DNA of 26,251 nucleotides from Streptomyces sp. NRRL S-337 (lineage in GTDB: Bacteria > Actinomycetota > Actinomycetes > Streptomycetales > Streptomycetaceae): contig NZ_JOIX01000097.1 of the NCBI RefSeq assembly GCF_000720175.1, forward strand, positions 1 through 26,251. The letters are read 5' to 3'. The notes beneath the pieces are model-generated. The model had not been told where the DNA came from, ran no database searches, and was given only the letters and a program-made list of their open reading frames with translations. Positions 1 to 6,135 of this stretch are shown here, piece by piece (position 1 is the stretch's first letter; each line of letters starts with the position of its first letter). Made by a program: the position numbers and the translations under genes.

Positions 1-74
1 GGCCGCTCCAGCAACGGAAGCTCGGTGAACAGGATCGACAGATTGACGTTGAAGCGCGTGTCCGTGAAACCCAT
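1..74 (-). CDS. hyi: Hydroxypyruvate isomerase (5' fragment)
   Basis: Only the first 24 codons are present; the gene runs off the left edge on the minus strand. The visible N-terminus begins MGFTDTRFNVNLSILFTELP, which I recognise as the start of TIM-barrel hydroxypyruvate isomerases of the Hyi family. The family interconverts hydroxypyruvate and tartronate semialdehyde, downstream of glyoxylate carboligase. An AAGGAG ribosome binding site lies about 12 bases before the ATG at 74. It is divergent from the gene pair starting near 211, with about 136 bases between. Its presence fits the glyoxylate output of the ureide pathway in the rest of the window. The family call rests on a short stretch, so another sugar-phosphate isomerase-like TIM barrel cannot be excluded. 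Confidence 0.75.
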   Translation of the reverse strand, partial: MGFTDTRFNVNLSILFTELPLLER

Positions 75-210
75 GAGGGCCGGCGCTCCTTCCGGATAGT
101 GGAACTGTTTTTCTGCGTACTGGAACATTGCCCGGCGGGCTCGGAGGCTGTCAAGGGGGGTCCCGAGCAATTTCTGGTGAGTCGGGCCCGCCGCGCGTAG
201 GTTGAGCGAC
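75..210. promoter_or_regulatory. Divergent intergenic region hyi / thiamine-binding-fold gene
   Basis: This 136-base gap must hold promoters for both directions. It contains a direct repeat TGGAAC at 100-105 and 121-126, 21 bases apart (two helical turns), and the run CTGTTTTTCTG between. I do not see a TTCAA-N7-TTGAA palindrome here, so control by the same regulator as uraD, aceB and allB is not supported by the sequence. No clear -35/-10 pair could be assigned. Confidence 0.35.
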
Positions 211-480
211 GTGCGATTGAGAGTTGAGTTCACGACGGAGCCGTTCGACCTGGACGAGGCGCCGGCGCATGCGGTGGTGGCCCGCGAGATCGTCACGGGC
301 GCCGAGCTGGACGCCGTGGACGTCGGTCCGTTCGGCAACACGGCCGAGGGCGACGCGGATCAGGTGCTCGGTGCGGTGACCGCGCTGCTGCGGGAATCCC
401 TGCGGGCCGGAGCCACCCGGGTCTCCTTGCAGGTCAATGTGATCGGGGATGCCCGGCAGGGCGAAGGGGGCGCGTCGTGA
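211..480 (+). CDS. Small thiamine-binding-fold (YkoF/MTH1187-like) protein
   Basis: An 89-residue protein from the GTG at 211 (MRLRVEFTTEP); a TTG at 202 would add three residues but has no better ribosome site. The C-terminal half fits the MTH1187/DUF77 family (PF01910): a strand, then GPFGNTAEGD, a helix starting DQVLGAV, then GATRVSLQVNV. In that family the PxGTxxEGD-like turn is conserved, and some members bind thiamine or its precursors. No transporter or thiamine gene is next to it. Instead its stop overlaps the GTG of an HTH gene (GTGA at 477-480), so the two are translationally coupled. This suggests a ligand-sensing partner for the HTH protein, which is inference. Ligand unknown. Confidence 0.6.
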   Translation: MRLRVEFTTEPFDLDEAPAHAVVAREIVTGAELDAVDVGPFGNTAEGDADQVLGAVTALLRESLRAGATRVSLQVNVIGDARQGEGGAS

Positions 481-857
481 CCGAGCCTGCCGACCACCCG
501 TTCGTCCAGGCGGTCAAGCCGCTGGTGGACGCGATGGGTGGACAGATGGTCGCGCCGGACCAGGCCCGGGGCGACGACGTCGTGCTGGCCTGGGAGGGGG
601 AGGACCGGGTGGCCGTCCGGCTCCCGCACCTGTCGGATTCGCTGGACCACATCCTCGCCGAACTCCAGCGCCGGCACGGCATGCCGCTGTCCGAGCTGGA
701 CCGCAAGACCAAGCAATCGGTGGTCCGGATACTGGAAACCCGGGGCGCCTTCTCGGTCCGGCACGGCGTCGAGACCGTGGCGGGGGCCCTTGGCGTCAGC
801 CGTTTCACCGTCTACAACTACTTGAACAGGGAGAACGCCGCGAAGGACGCCGACTGA
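477..857 (+). CDS. HTH DNA-binding protein (DauR/YheO-type HTH_22 C-terminus)
   Basis: 126 residues from the GTG at 477, preceded by GAAGGGGG. The C-terminal third (about residues 80-120) reads as a helix-turn-helix: VVRILETRGAF, VRHGVETVAGALGVSR, FTVYNYLNRE. That pattern matches the HTH_22 domain found after a PAS-like domain in YheO/DauR regulators. The PAS domain is absent; residues 1-75 are a short alpha/beta stretch I do not recognise. It overlaps the thiamine-binding-fold gene by four bases, is followed by a strong terminator (892-926), and lies just upstream of the urate operon and divergent to hyi. A role in regulating hyi or the urate genes is plausible but unproven; the stand-alone HTH may rely on its partner for sensing. 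Confidence 0.7.
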   Translation: MTEPADHPFVQAVKPLVDAMGGQMVAPDQARGDDVVLAWEGEDRVAVRLPHLSDSLDHILAELQRRHGMPLSELDRKTKQSVVRILETRGAFSVRHGVETVAGALGVSRFTVYNYLNRENAAKDAD

Positions 858-891
858 GGCGAAGCGGGCATACGCCCCGTCCAGGCCGCCG

Positions 892-926
892 AAGCCGCCG
901 TCCCGCAACCCCGGACGGCGGCTTTT
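892..926 (+). terminator. Intrinsic terminator after the HTH gene
   Basis: A perfect 12-bp stem, AAGCCGCCGTCC (892-903) with GGACGGCGGCTT (913-924), has a 9-base loop and runs into TTTT (923-926). It ends the two-gene operon 34 bases after its stop and insulates it from the uraD promoter, which starts 14 bases further on. Confidence 0.9.
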
Positions 927-939
927 GTGTCGCCGAGTT

Positions 940-980
940 TTCAACAAAGTGTTGACGTGATGTTGCCGGGGGTCTTAGCT
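940..980 (+). promoter_or_regulatory. uraD operon promoter with AllR-like operator
   Basis: TTCAACAAAGTGTTGAC (940-956) is an imperfect palindrome of form TTCAA-N7-TTGAC, matching the sites before aceB and allB. Its right half supplies the -35 hexamer TTGACG (952-957). Seventeen bases later comes TTAGCT (975-980), a plausible -10. Binding would cover the -35 box, so repression is expected. The start of uraD is 48 bases after the -10. Assignment to AllR is inferred from the shared motif and the presence of an IclR-family gene at 19570-20373. Confidence 0.7.
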
Positions 981-1028
981 GTTTCCAGCCAAGCAGAGCT
1001 GTCCAGCACCAGGCCACGGAGGCTTCCC

Positions 1029-1580
1029 GTGTCTTCGAGCACACTGCGTTCCACGGGGGATGCCCCCATGCCCCCGGCAGGGCTCGCCCGGTTCAACACC
1101 TGCGACGACGGTACGGCCCGGTCCGTACTGCACGAGGTGTGCGCCAGCCGGGCATGGGGGAGCAAAGTCCTCGCCCAGCGCCCCTACGCCACCACCGACG
1201 CCCTGTTCGCCGCCAGCGACGCCGCCATGGCCGAGCTGACCGCGGAGGACCTGGCCGAGGCGATGGCCGGGCACCCGCCCATCGGCCGGCCGAAGCCCGG
1301 AGACCCGACCTCGTCCCGCGAGCAGAGCGGGATGGCCGGGGCCTCCGACGAGCTCAAGACGGAGATGCTCGAACTCAACCTGGCCTACCAGGAGAAGTTC
1401 GGGCACGTCTTCCTGATCTGCGCCTCCGGCCGTACCGGGGAGCAGATGCGCGATGCGGTCCGTAACCGGATCGACAACACGCCGGAACAGGAACGAGAGA
1501 TCGTTCGTGTGGAGCTCGGCAAGATCAACCGCATTCGCCTGACCCGTATCGCGGAACACGCAGAAGGAGACGCAGCATGA
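1029..1580 (+). CDS. uraD: 2-oxo-4-hydroxy-4-carboxy-5-ureidoimidazoline (OHCU) decarboxylase
   Basis: 183 residues. The GTG at 1029 has GGAGG six bases upstream (1018-1022); an in-frame ATG at 1068 (MPPAGLARFN) is where family homology begins but lacks a good ribosome site. OHCU decarboxylase converts OHCU to S-allantoin, the last step of urate oxidation. The family signatures are present: GLARFN near the N-terminus, GHPPIG with the catalytic His (H82), REQSGM with the conserved Glu (E98), and FLICASGR. It is the first gene of the urate operon and overlaps uraH by four bases (ATGA at 1577). The 5' end holds an unusual inverted repeat (1063-1160), described in the findings. Confidence 0.93.
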   Translation: MSSSTLRSTGDAPMPPAGLARFNTCDDGTARSVLHEVCASRAWGSKVLAQRPYATTDALFAASDAAMAELTAEDLAEAMAGHPPIGRPKPGDPTSSREQSGMAGASDELKTEMLELNLAYQEKFGHVFLICASGRTGEQMRDAVRNRIDNTPEQEREIVRVELGKINRIRLTRIAEHAEGDAA

Positions 1581-1975
1581 GCAGCGAGACGGCTGCACAG
1601 ACGTCGGTGTCCACGCACATCCTGGACACCAGCGTGGGCCGCCCCGCGGAGGGCGTCGCCCTCACGCTCTCGGTGCGCTCCGGCAGCGACGGCACCTGGA
1701 CCGCCCACGGCGCGTCCAAGACCGACGCGGACGGGCGCTGCAAGGACCTGCCGGCACTGCCGGAAGGCACCACCCACGTACGCATCGAATTCGAGACCGA
1801 GGCGTACTTCGTTTCCCACCAGCAAGCCGAGGAACAGCAGGACGCCCCCCGCGTAAGGGACAGCGGAGCTTTCTTCCCGGAGGTGGCAATCACCTTTGCC
1901 GTCAAGCCGGGCGAGCACTACCACGTACCGCTGCTGCTCAACCCGTTCGGCTACTCCGTATACCGAGGGAGCTAG
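1577..1975 (+). CDS. uraH: 5-hydroxyisourate hydrolase (transthyretin-like)
   Basis: 132 residues, starting at an ATG that overlaps the uraD stop, with AGAAGGAGAC just upstream. The enzyme hydrolyses 5-hydroxyisourate to OHCU and works as a homotetramer. Visible signatures are the N-terminal STHILDTSVGRPAEG with catalytic His (H14), the central DGRCKDLP, the C-terminal GEHYHVPLLLNPFGYSVY (second His at 116) and the diagnostic C-terminal YRGS tetrapeptide. No export signal is visible, so it is cytoplasmic. Only seven bases separate it from urate oxidase, so the steps either side of 5-hydroxyisourate are encoded together; this unstable intermediate otherwise decays spontaneously to racemic products. 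Confidence 0.97.
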   Translation: MSSETAAQTSVSTHILDTSVGRPAEGVALTLSVRSGSDGTWTAHGASKTDADGRCKDLPALPEGTTHVRIEFETEAYFVSHQQAEEQQDAPRVRDSGAFFPEVAITFAVKPGEHYHVPLLLNPFGYSVYRGS

Positions 1976-1982
1976 CACCGAC

Positions 1983-2906
1983 ATGCCCACGATTCTCGGC
2001 CAGAACCAGTACGGCAAGGCGGAAAACCGCGTCGTCAAGATCACCCGCGACGGCGACACGCACCACATCAAGGACCTGAACGTCTCCGTCGCGCTCTCCG
2101 GCGACCTGGAGGAGGTCCACCTCTCCGGTTCCAACGCCCACTGCCTGCCCACCGACACGACCAAGAACACCGTGTACGCCTTTGCCAAGGAGTACGGGAT
2201 CGAGTCGGCCGAGCAGTTCGGCATCCACCTGGCCCGGCACTTCGTGACCAGCCAGGAGCCGATCCACCGGGCCCGGATCCGCATCGAGGAGTACGCCTGG
2301 GAGCGGATCGAGACCTCCGACGCCAACTCCAAGTTCATCGGCTCGGACGAGGTCAAGCACTCCTTCGTCCGCAAGGGCCAGGAGACCCGGGTCACCGAGA
2401 TCACCTACGACGGCGAGCAGTGGCAGGTCATCTCGGGCCTGAAGGACCTCGTGGTGATGAACTCCACCAACTCGGAGTTCTGGGGCTACATCAAGGACAA
2501 GTACACGACGCTGAAGGAGGCCTACGACCGCATCCTCGCGACGCAGGTGTCCGGCCGTTGGCGGTTCAACTGGACCGACGACGAGCAGCGGATGCCCAAC
2601 TGGGAGCGTTCGTACGAGCAGGTGAAGAAGCACATGCTGCACGCCTTCGCCGAGACCTACAGCCTCTCGCTCCAGCAGACCCTGTACCAGATGGGTTCGC
2701 GCATCATCAACAACCGCTCCGAGATCGACGAGGTGCGGTTCTCCCTCCCGAACAAGCACCACTTCCTGGTGGACCTGGAGCCGTTCGGGCTCAAGAACGA
2801 CAACGAGGTCTACTACGCGGCGGACCGCCCGTACGGCCTGATCGAAGCCACTGTTCTGCGCGACGGTGTCGAAGCCAAGATCCCGGTGGATCTGACGAAC
2901 CTCTGA
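1983..2906 (+). CDS. uox: Urate oxidase (uricase)
   Basis: 307 residues from the ATG at 1983, with GAGGGAG 11 bases upstream. Uricase oxidises urate with O2 to 5-hydroxyisourate and H2O2, without a cofactor, as a homotetramer of tandem T-folds. The catalytic residues are recognisable: K12 in NQYGKAENRV, T57 in CLPTDTTKNT, and H259 in PNKHHFLVDL. The substrate-contacting Arg region VSGRWRFNW and the second T-fold are complete, and the length is normal. It is third in the operon uraD-uraH-uox, and an NCS2 permease follows after an 83-base gap containing a hairpin. No peroxisome-style C-terminus is expected in a bacterium and none is seen. Confidence 0.97.
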   Translation: MPTILGQNQYGKAENRVVKITRDGDTHHIKDLNVSVALSGDLEEVHLSGSNAHCLPTDTTKNTVYAFAKEYGIESAEQFGIHLARHFVTSQEPIHRARIRIEEYAWERIETSDANSKFIGSDEVKHSFVRKGQETRVTEITYDGEQWQVISGLKDLVVMNSTNSEFWGYIKDKYTTLKEAYDRILATQVSGRWRFNWTDDEQRMPNWERSYEQVKKHMLHAFAETYSLSLQQTLYQMGSRIINNRSEIDEVRFSLPNKHHFLVDLEPFGLKNDNEVYYAADRPYGLIEATVLRDGVEAKIPVDLTNL

Positions 2907-2938
2907 GGGCTTCAGACGCAGCGCCGTGCCGCGCGTCC

Positions 2939-2965
2939 CCTCCTCGCCCCGCAGCGGGGAGGGGG
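2939..2965 (+). promoter_or_regulatory. Stem-loop between urate oxidase and the first permease
   Basis: CCTCCT (2939-2944), a two-base bulge and CCCC (2947-2950) can pair with GGGG (2956-2959) and AGGGGG (2960-2965) around loop GCAGC, with one G-U pair. No T tract follows. It could stabilise the upstream mRNA or reduce readthrough between the soluble enzymes and the membrane protein; function is inferred. Confidence 0.4.
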
Positions 2966-2989
2966 CGCGGAACCCGAGGGGAACGACCC

Positions 2990-4393
2990 ATGGCACAGCA
3001 ATCGCAAGTCCCGCACCACCCCTCGTCCCCGGTCCATCCGGTCGACGAGAAGCCGGCGGCCAAGCGGCTCGTCCCCGCCGCACTCCAGCACATCGCCGCC
3101 ATGTACGCCGGCGTCGTCACCCCTCCGCTCATCATCGGCCAGGCCGTCGGCCTGGACACCGCGGGCCGGACCCGGCTGATCGCCGCCAGCCTGCTCATCG
3201 CCGGGCTCGCCACGCTCCTGCAGACGCTCGGCATCCGGAAGTTCGCCGGCAACCGGCTGCCGTTCGTCAACGCGGCCAGCTCCGCCGGCATCACCCCGAT
3301 GCTCGCCATCGCCGAGACCACCGCCAAAGGTCACCAACTCCCCGCCATCTACGGCGCGGTGATGGTCGCCGGGGTGTTCTGCCTGGCGATCGGCCCGTTC
3401 TTCGGGAAGCTGTTGCGGTTCTTCCCGCCGCTGGTCACCGGCGTGGTGATCACCCTCATCGGGGTCACCCTGATGCCCGTACCGGTCGGCTGGGCCCAAG
3501 GCGGCGACAAGCACGCCGCCGACTTCGGTGACATGAGGAATCTGGCGCTCGCCGCCTTCACCCTCGTGGTGATCCTGCTGATCCAGCGCTTCACCCAGGG
3601 CTTCGTCAAGCAGATCGCGCTGCTGATCGGCCTGGTCGTCGGCACCCTCGCCGCGATCCCGTTCGGGATGGCGAGCTTCGAGGGACTGCGCTCCGCCCCG
3701 ATCGCCGCACTGCCCACGCCGTTCTCCTTCGGCCCGCCCGAATTCCAGCCCGCCGCGGTCCTCTCGCTGTGCATCGTGATGCTGGTGCTGATGACGGAGT
3801 CCTCGGCCGGCATGCTGGCCCTCGGCGAGATCTGCGACCGGCCCACCACCGGCGCCACCATCACCCGCGGACTGCGCACCGACGGCATCGCCACGCTCCT
3901 CGGACCGGTCTTCGGCGGCTTCCCGACCAGCGCCTTCGCGCAGAACGTCGGTGTGGTCTCGCTGACCCGGGTCCGCAGCCGCTACGTCGTCGCGCTGGCC
4001 GGCGCCGCGCTCCTCGTCCTCGGCGCCTTCCCCGTCCTGGGCGCCGTGGTCTCGCTGGTGCCGATGCCGGTGCTCGGCGGTGCGGGTATCGTCCTGTTCG
4101 GATCGATCGCGGTCAGCGGTATCCGTACGCTCTCCGAGGCCGGTCTCGACGACAGCTCCAACATCATCCTGGTGGCCGTGTCGCTCGGCGCCGGCATCAT
4201 CCCGCTCGCCGCGCCGACCTTCTACGCGGACTTCCCCGCCTGGGCACAGACCGTGCTCGGCTCCGGGATCAGCGCCGGAGCACTGGTCGCGGTCGCGCTC
4301 AACCTGTTCTTCCACCATCTCGGCACCCGGAGCACCCCGCGGGCAGCGGTACTGTCAGCCGCCTCGCCCGGCTCCGGCACTCAAATCCCCTAG
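2990..4393 (+). CDS. NCS2-family purine (urate/xanthine) permease 1
   Basis: 467 residues from the ATG at 2990 (CGAGGGG upstream). NCS2/NAT permeases import nucleobases with H+ or Na+. The family QH motif (ALQHIAAMYAGVV), the TM8 Glu (E270 in MTESSAGMLALGE) and the TM10 Gln-Asn (FAQNVGVVSL) are present, and hydrophobic segments fill the chain. The TESxAxMLALG form of TM8 suggests the urate/xanthine branch (PucJ, PucK, UacT). The residue four after the Glu is Gly274, where XanQ and the second permease here have Asp. Placement between uox and the deaminase suggests urate or a related oxopurine as substrate, but specificity cannot be read from sequence. Confidence 0.88.
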   Translation: MAQQSQVPHHPSSPVHPVDEKPAAKRLVPAALQHIAAMYAGVVTPPLIIGQAVGLDTAGRTRLIAASLLIAGLATLLQTLGIRKFAGNRLPFVNAASSAGITPMLAIAETTAKGHQLPAIYGAVMVAGVFCLAIGPFFGKLLRFFPPLVTGVVITLIGVTLMPVPVGWAQGGDKHAADFGDMRNLALAAFTLVVILLIQRFTQGFVKQIALLIGLVVGTLAAIPFGMASFEGLRSAPIAALPTPFSFGPPEFQPAAVLSLCIVMLVLMTESSAGMLALGEICDRPTTGATITRGLRTDGIATLLGPVFGGFPTSAFAQNVGVVSLTRVRSRYVVALAGAALLVLGAFPVLGAVVSLVPMPVLGGAGIVLFGSIAVSGIRTLSEAGLDDSSNIILVAVSLGAGIIPLAAPTFYADFPAWAQTVLGSGISAGALVAVALNLFFHHLGTRSTPRAAVLSAASPGSGTQIP

Positions 4394-4441
4394 GGCCATG
4401 CCGTGCCCAACCGCCATCACCGAAAGTACGAGGACAGCACC

Positions 4442-5845
4442 ATGGCTGCATCGGCATCCCCTGACAGCGCGGTGAAGCAGCGCATCGTCATCGAGAACTG
4501 CGCCATCGCAACCGTCGACGCCGACGACACGGAGTACGCCAGCGGCTACCTGGTCGTCGCCGACAACATCATCGAGTCGGTGGGCGCCGGCAAGGCCCCC
4601 GAGGGGCTTGCGAACGTCGTCCGCCGGGTCGACGGCACGGGGCACCTGGTCACCCCCGGCCTGATCAACACCCACCACCACTTCTACCAGTGGATCACCC
4701 GCGGCCTGGCCACCGACCACAACCTGTTCAACTGGCTGGTCGCGCTGTACCCGACCTGGGCCCGGATCGACGCGGAGATGCTGGCCGCGGCCACCCAGGG
4801 CTCGCTCGGCATGATGGTCAAGGGCGGCGTCACCACCGCCTCCGACCACCACTACGTCTTCCCGCACGGCTCCGGCGACCTGGTGAGCGCCGAGCTCGCC
4901 GCGGCCGCCGAGATCGGCGCCCGGATCACCCTGGCCCGCGGTTCCATGGACCGCAGCGAGAAGGACGGCGGCCTGCCCCCGGACTTCGCCGTCGAGACCA
5001 CCGAGGGCGCCCTGCTGGGCACCGAGGAGGCCATCGACAAGCACCACGACGCCTCCTTCGGCTCGATGGTGCACATCGCCGCCGCACCCTGTTCGCCGTT
5101 CTCCATCTCCACCGAACTCCTGCGGGAGGGCGCCAAGTTGGCCCGCCGCAAGGGCGTACGCATGCACACCCACGGCTCGGAGACGGTGGAGGAGGAGAAG
5201 TTCTGCCACGAGCTGTTCGGCATGGGCCCGACCGACTACTTCGAGTCCACCGGCTGGCTCGGTGAGGACGTGTGGATGGCGCACTGCGTCCACATGACCG
5301 ACTCGGACATCGCGGCCTTCGCCCGGACGAAGACCGGCGTCGCGCACTGCCCGTCCTCCAACGCCCGCCTGGCGGCCGGTATCGCCCGCGTCCCCGACAT
5401 GCTCGCGGCCGGCGTCCCGGTCGGCCTCGGCGTCGACGGCACCGCCTCCAACGAGTCCGGCGAACTCCACACCGAGCTGCGCAACGCCCTGCTGATCAAC
5501 CGCCTCGGCAGCCACCGCGAAGCCGCCCTCAACGCCCGCAAGTCCCTCCGCCTGGGCACCTACGGCGGCGCGCAGGTCCTCGGCCGGACCTCCGAGATCG
5601 GCTCGCTGGAGCCCGGCAAGCTCGCCGACCTGGTGCTCTGGAAGCTCGACGGACTCGGCCACTCCTCCATCGCCGACCCGGTCACCGCGCTGGTCTTCGG
5701 CGCCGCCGCACCGGTCACCCTCTCCCTCGTCAACGGCAAGCCGGTCGTCGAGGACAACCACCTCACCAACGTCGACGAGGACGCCATCGCCCGCACCGCG
5801 CGGGCCGAGGCGCAGCGTCTGGCCCGGATCGCCGCCGAGGGCTGA
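4442..5845 (+). CDS. 8-oxoguanine deaminase / guanine deaminase-like amidohydrolase
   Basis: 467 residues from the ATG at 4442 (MAASASPDS), 48 bases after the permease; an upstream in-frame ATG at 4403 has no ribosome site. It is an amidohydrolase-superfamily TIM barrel of the AtzF/TrzN/guanine-deaminase type. Metal-ligand motifs are NTHHHF (H78-H80), HTHGSE, HCVH and GVDGTASN. The strings LGEDVWMAHCVHM and MGPTDYFESTGWLG fit 8-oxoguanine deaminases of actinobacteria and proteobacteria. Such enzymes turn 8-oxoguanine (or isocytosine) into urate, which feeds directly into the uricase encoded in the same operon. A guanine deaminase (product xanthine) is the main alternative; the operon context favours a urate-producing enzyme. 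Confidence 0.88.
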   Translation: MAASASPDSAVKQRIVIENCAIATVDADDTEYASGYLVVADNIIESVGAGKAPEGLANVVRRVDGTGHLVTPGLINTHHHFYQWITRGLATDHNLFNWLVALYPTWARIDAEMLAAATQGSLGMMVKGGVTTASDHHYVFPHGSGDLVSAELAAAAEIGARITLARGSMDRSEKDGGLPPDFAVETTEGALLGTEEAIDKHHDASFGSMVHIAAAPCSPFSISTELLREGAKLARRKGVRMHTHGSETVEEEKFCHELFGMGPTDYFESTGWLGEDVWMAHCVHMTDSDIAAFARTKTGVAHCPSSNARLAAGIARVPDMLAAGVPVGLGVDGTASNESGELHTELRNALLINRLGSHREAALNARKSLRLGTYGGAQVLGRTSEIGSLEPGKLADLVLWKLDGLGHSSIADPVTALVFGAAAPVTLSLVNGKPVVEDNHLTNVDEDAIARTARAEAQRLARIAAEG

Positions 5846-5884
5846 CCCCTGGCGCGGCACCGCCGCCGACGAAACCCCCCAACT

Positions 5885-5979
5885 CGGCCGGGAGGGACGG
5901 CTCCCGGCTGAGCTTGTGGATCCGAGCGGGATCCGCAAGCGCCGGACCCCGGGGGTGCGGGACTTCTCGTACCCCCGGG
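5885..5979 (+). promoter_or_regulatory. Three consecutive stem-loops between deaminase and permease 2
   Basis: Three hairpins lie head to tail: 5885-5910 (10-bp stem, loop GGACGG), 5912-5940 (GCTTGTGGATCC with GGATCCGCAAGC, one G-U pair, loop GAGCG) and 5948-5979 (CCCGGGGGTGCG with CGTACCCCCGGG, one G-U pair, 8-base loop). No T tract follows any of them. They begin 40 bases after the deaminase stop and end 156 bases before permease 2. A composite terminator, an attenuator or an mRNA 3'-end stabiliser would each fit; which is not determined. Confidence 0.65.
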
Positions 5980-6135
5980 CCGGTCGGTCCAACTCGCCCG
6001 TTCCTGCGCCACAAGCGCGGCCCACCACTTGAACGCTCACCAGGCGACTTCTCCACCCCGCACCACATGGCAAGCCCTCCGTGACAGCCTCGCCTCGCCG
6101 GCCCCGGCGACGCAGAAATCGACAGGAGGCCCGCA

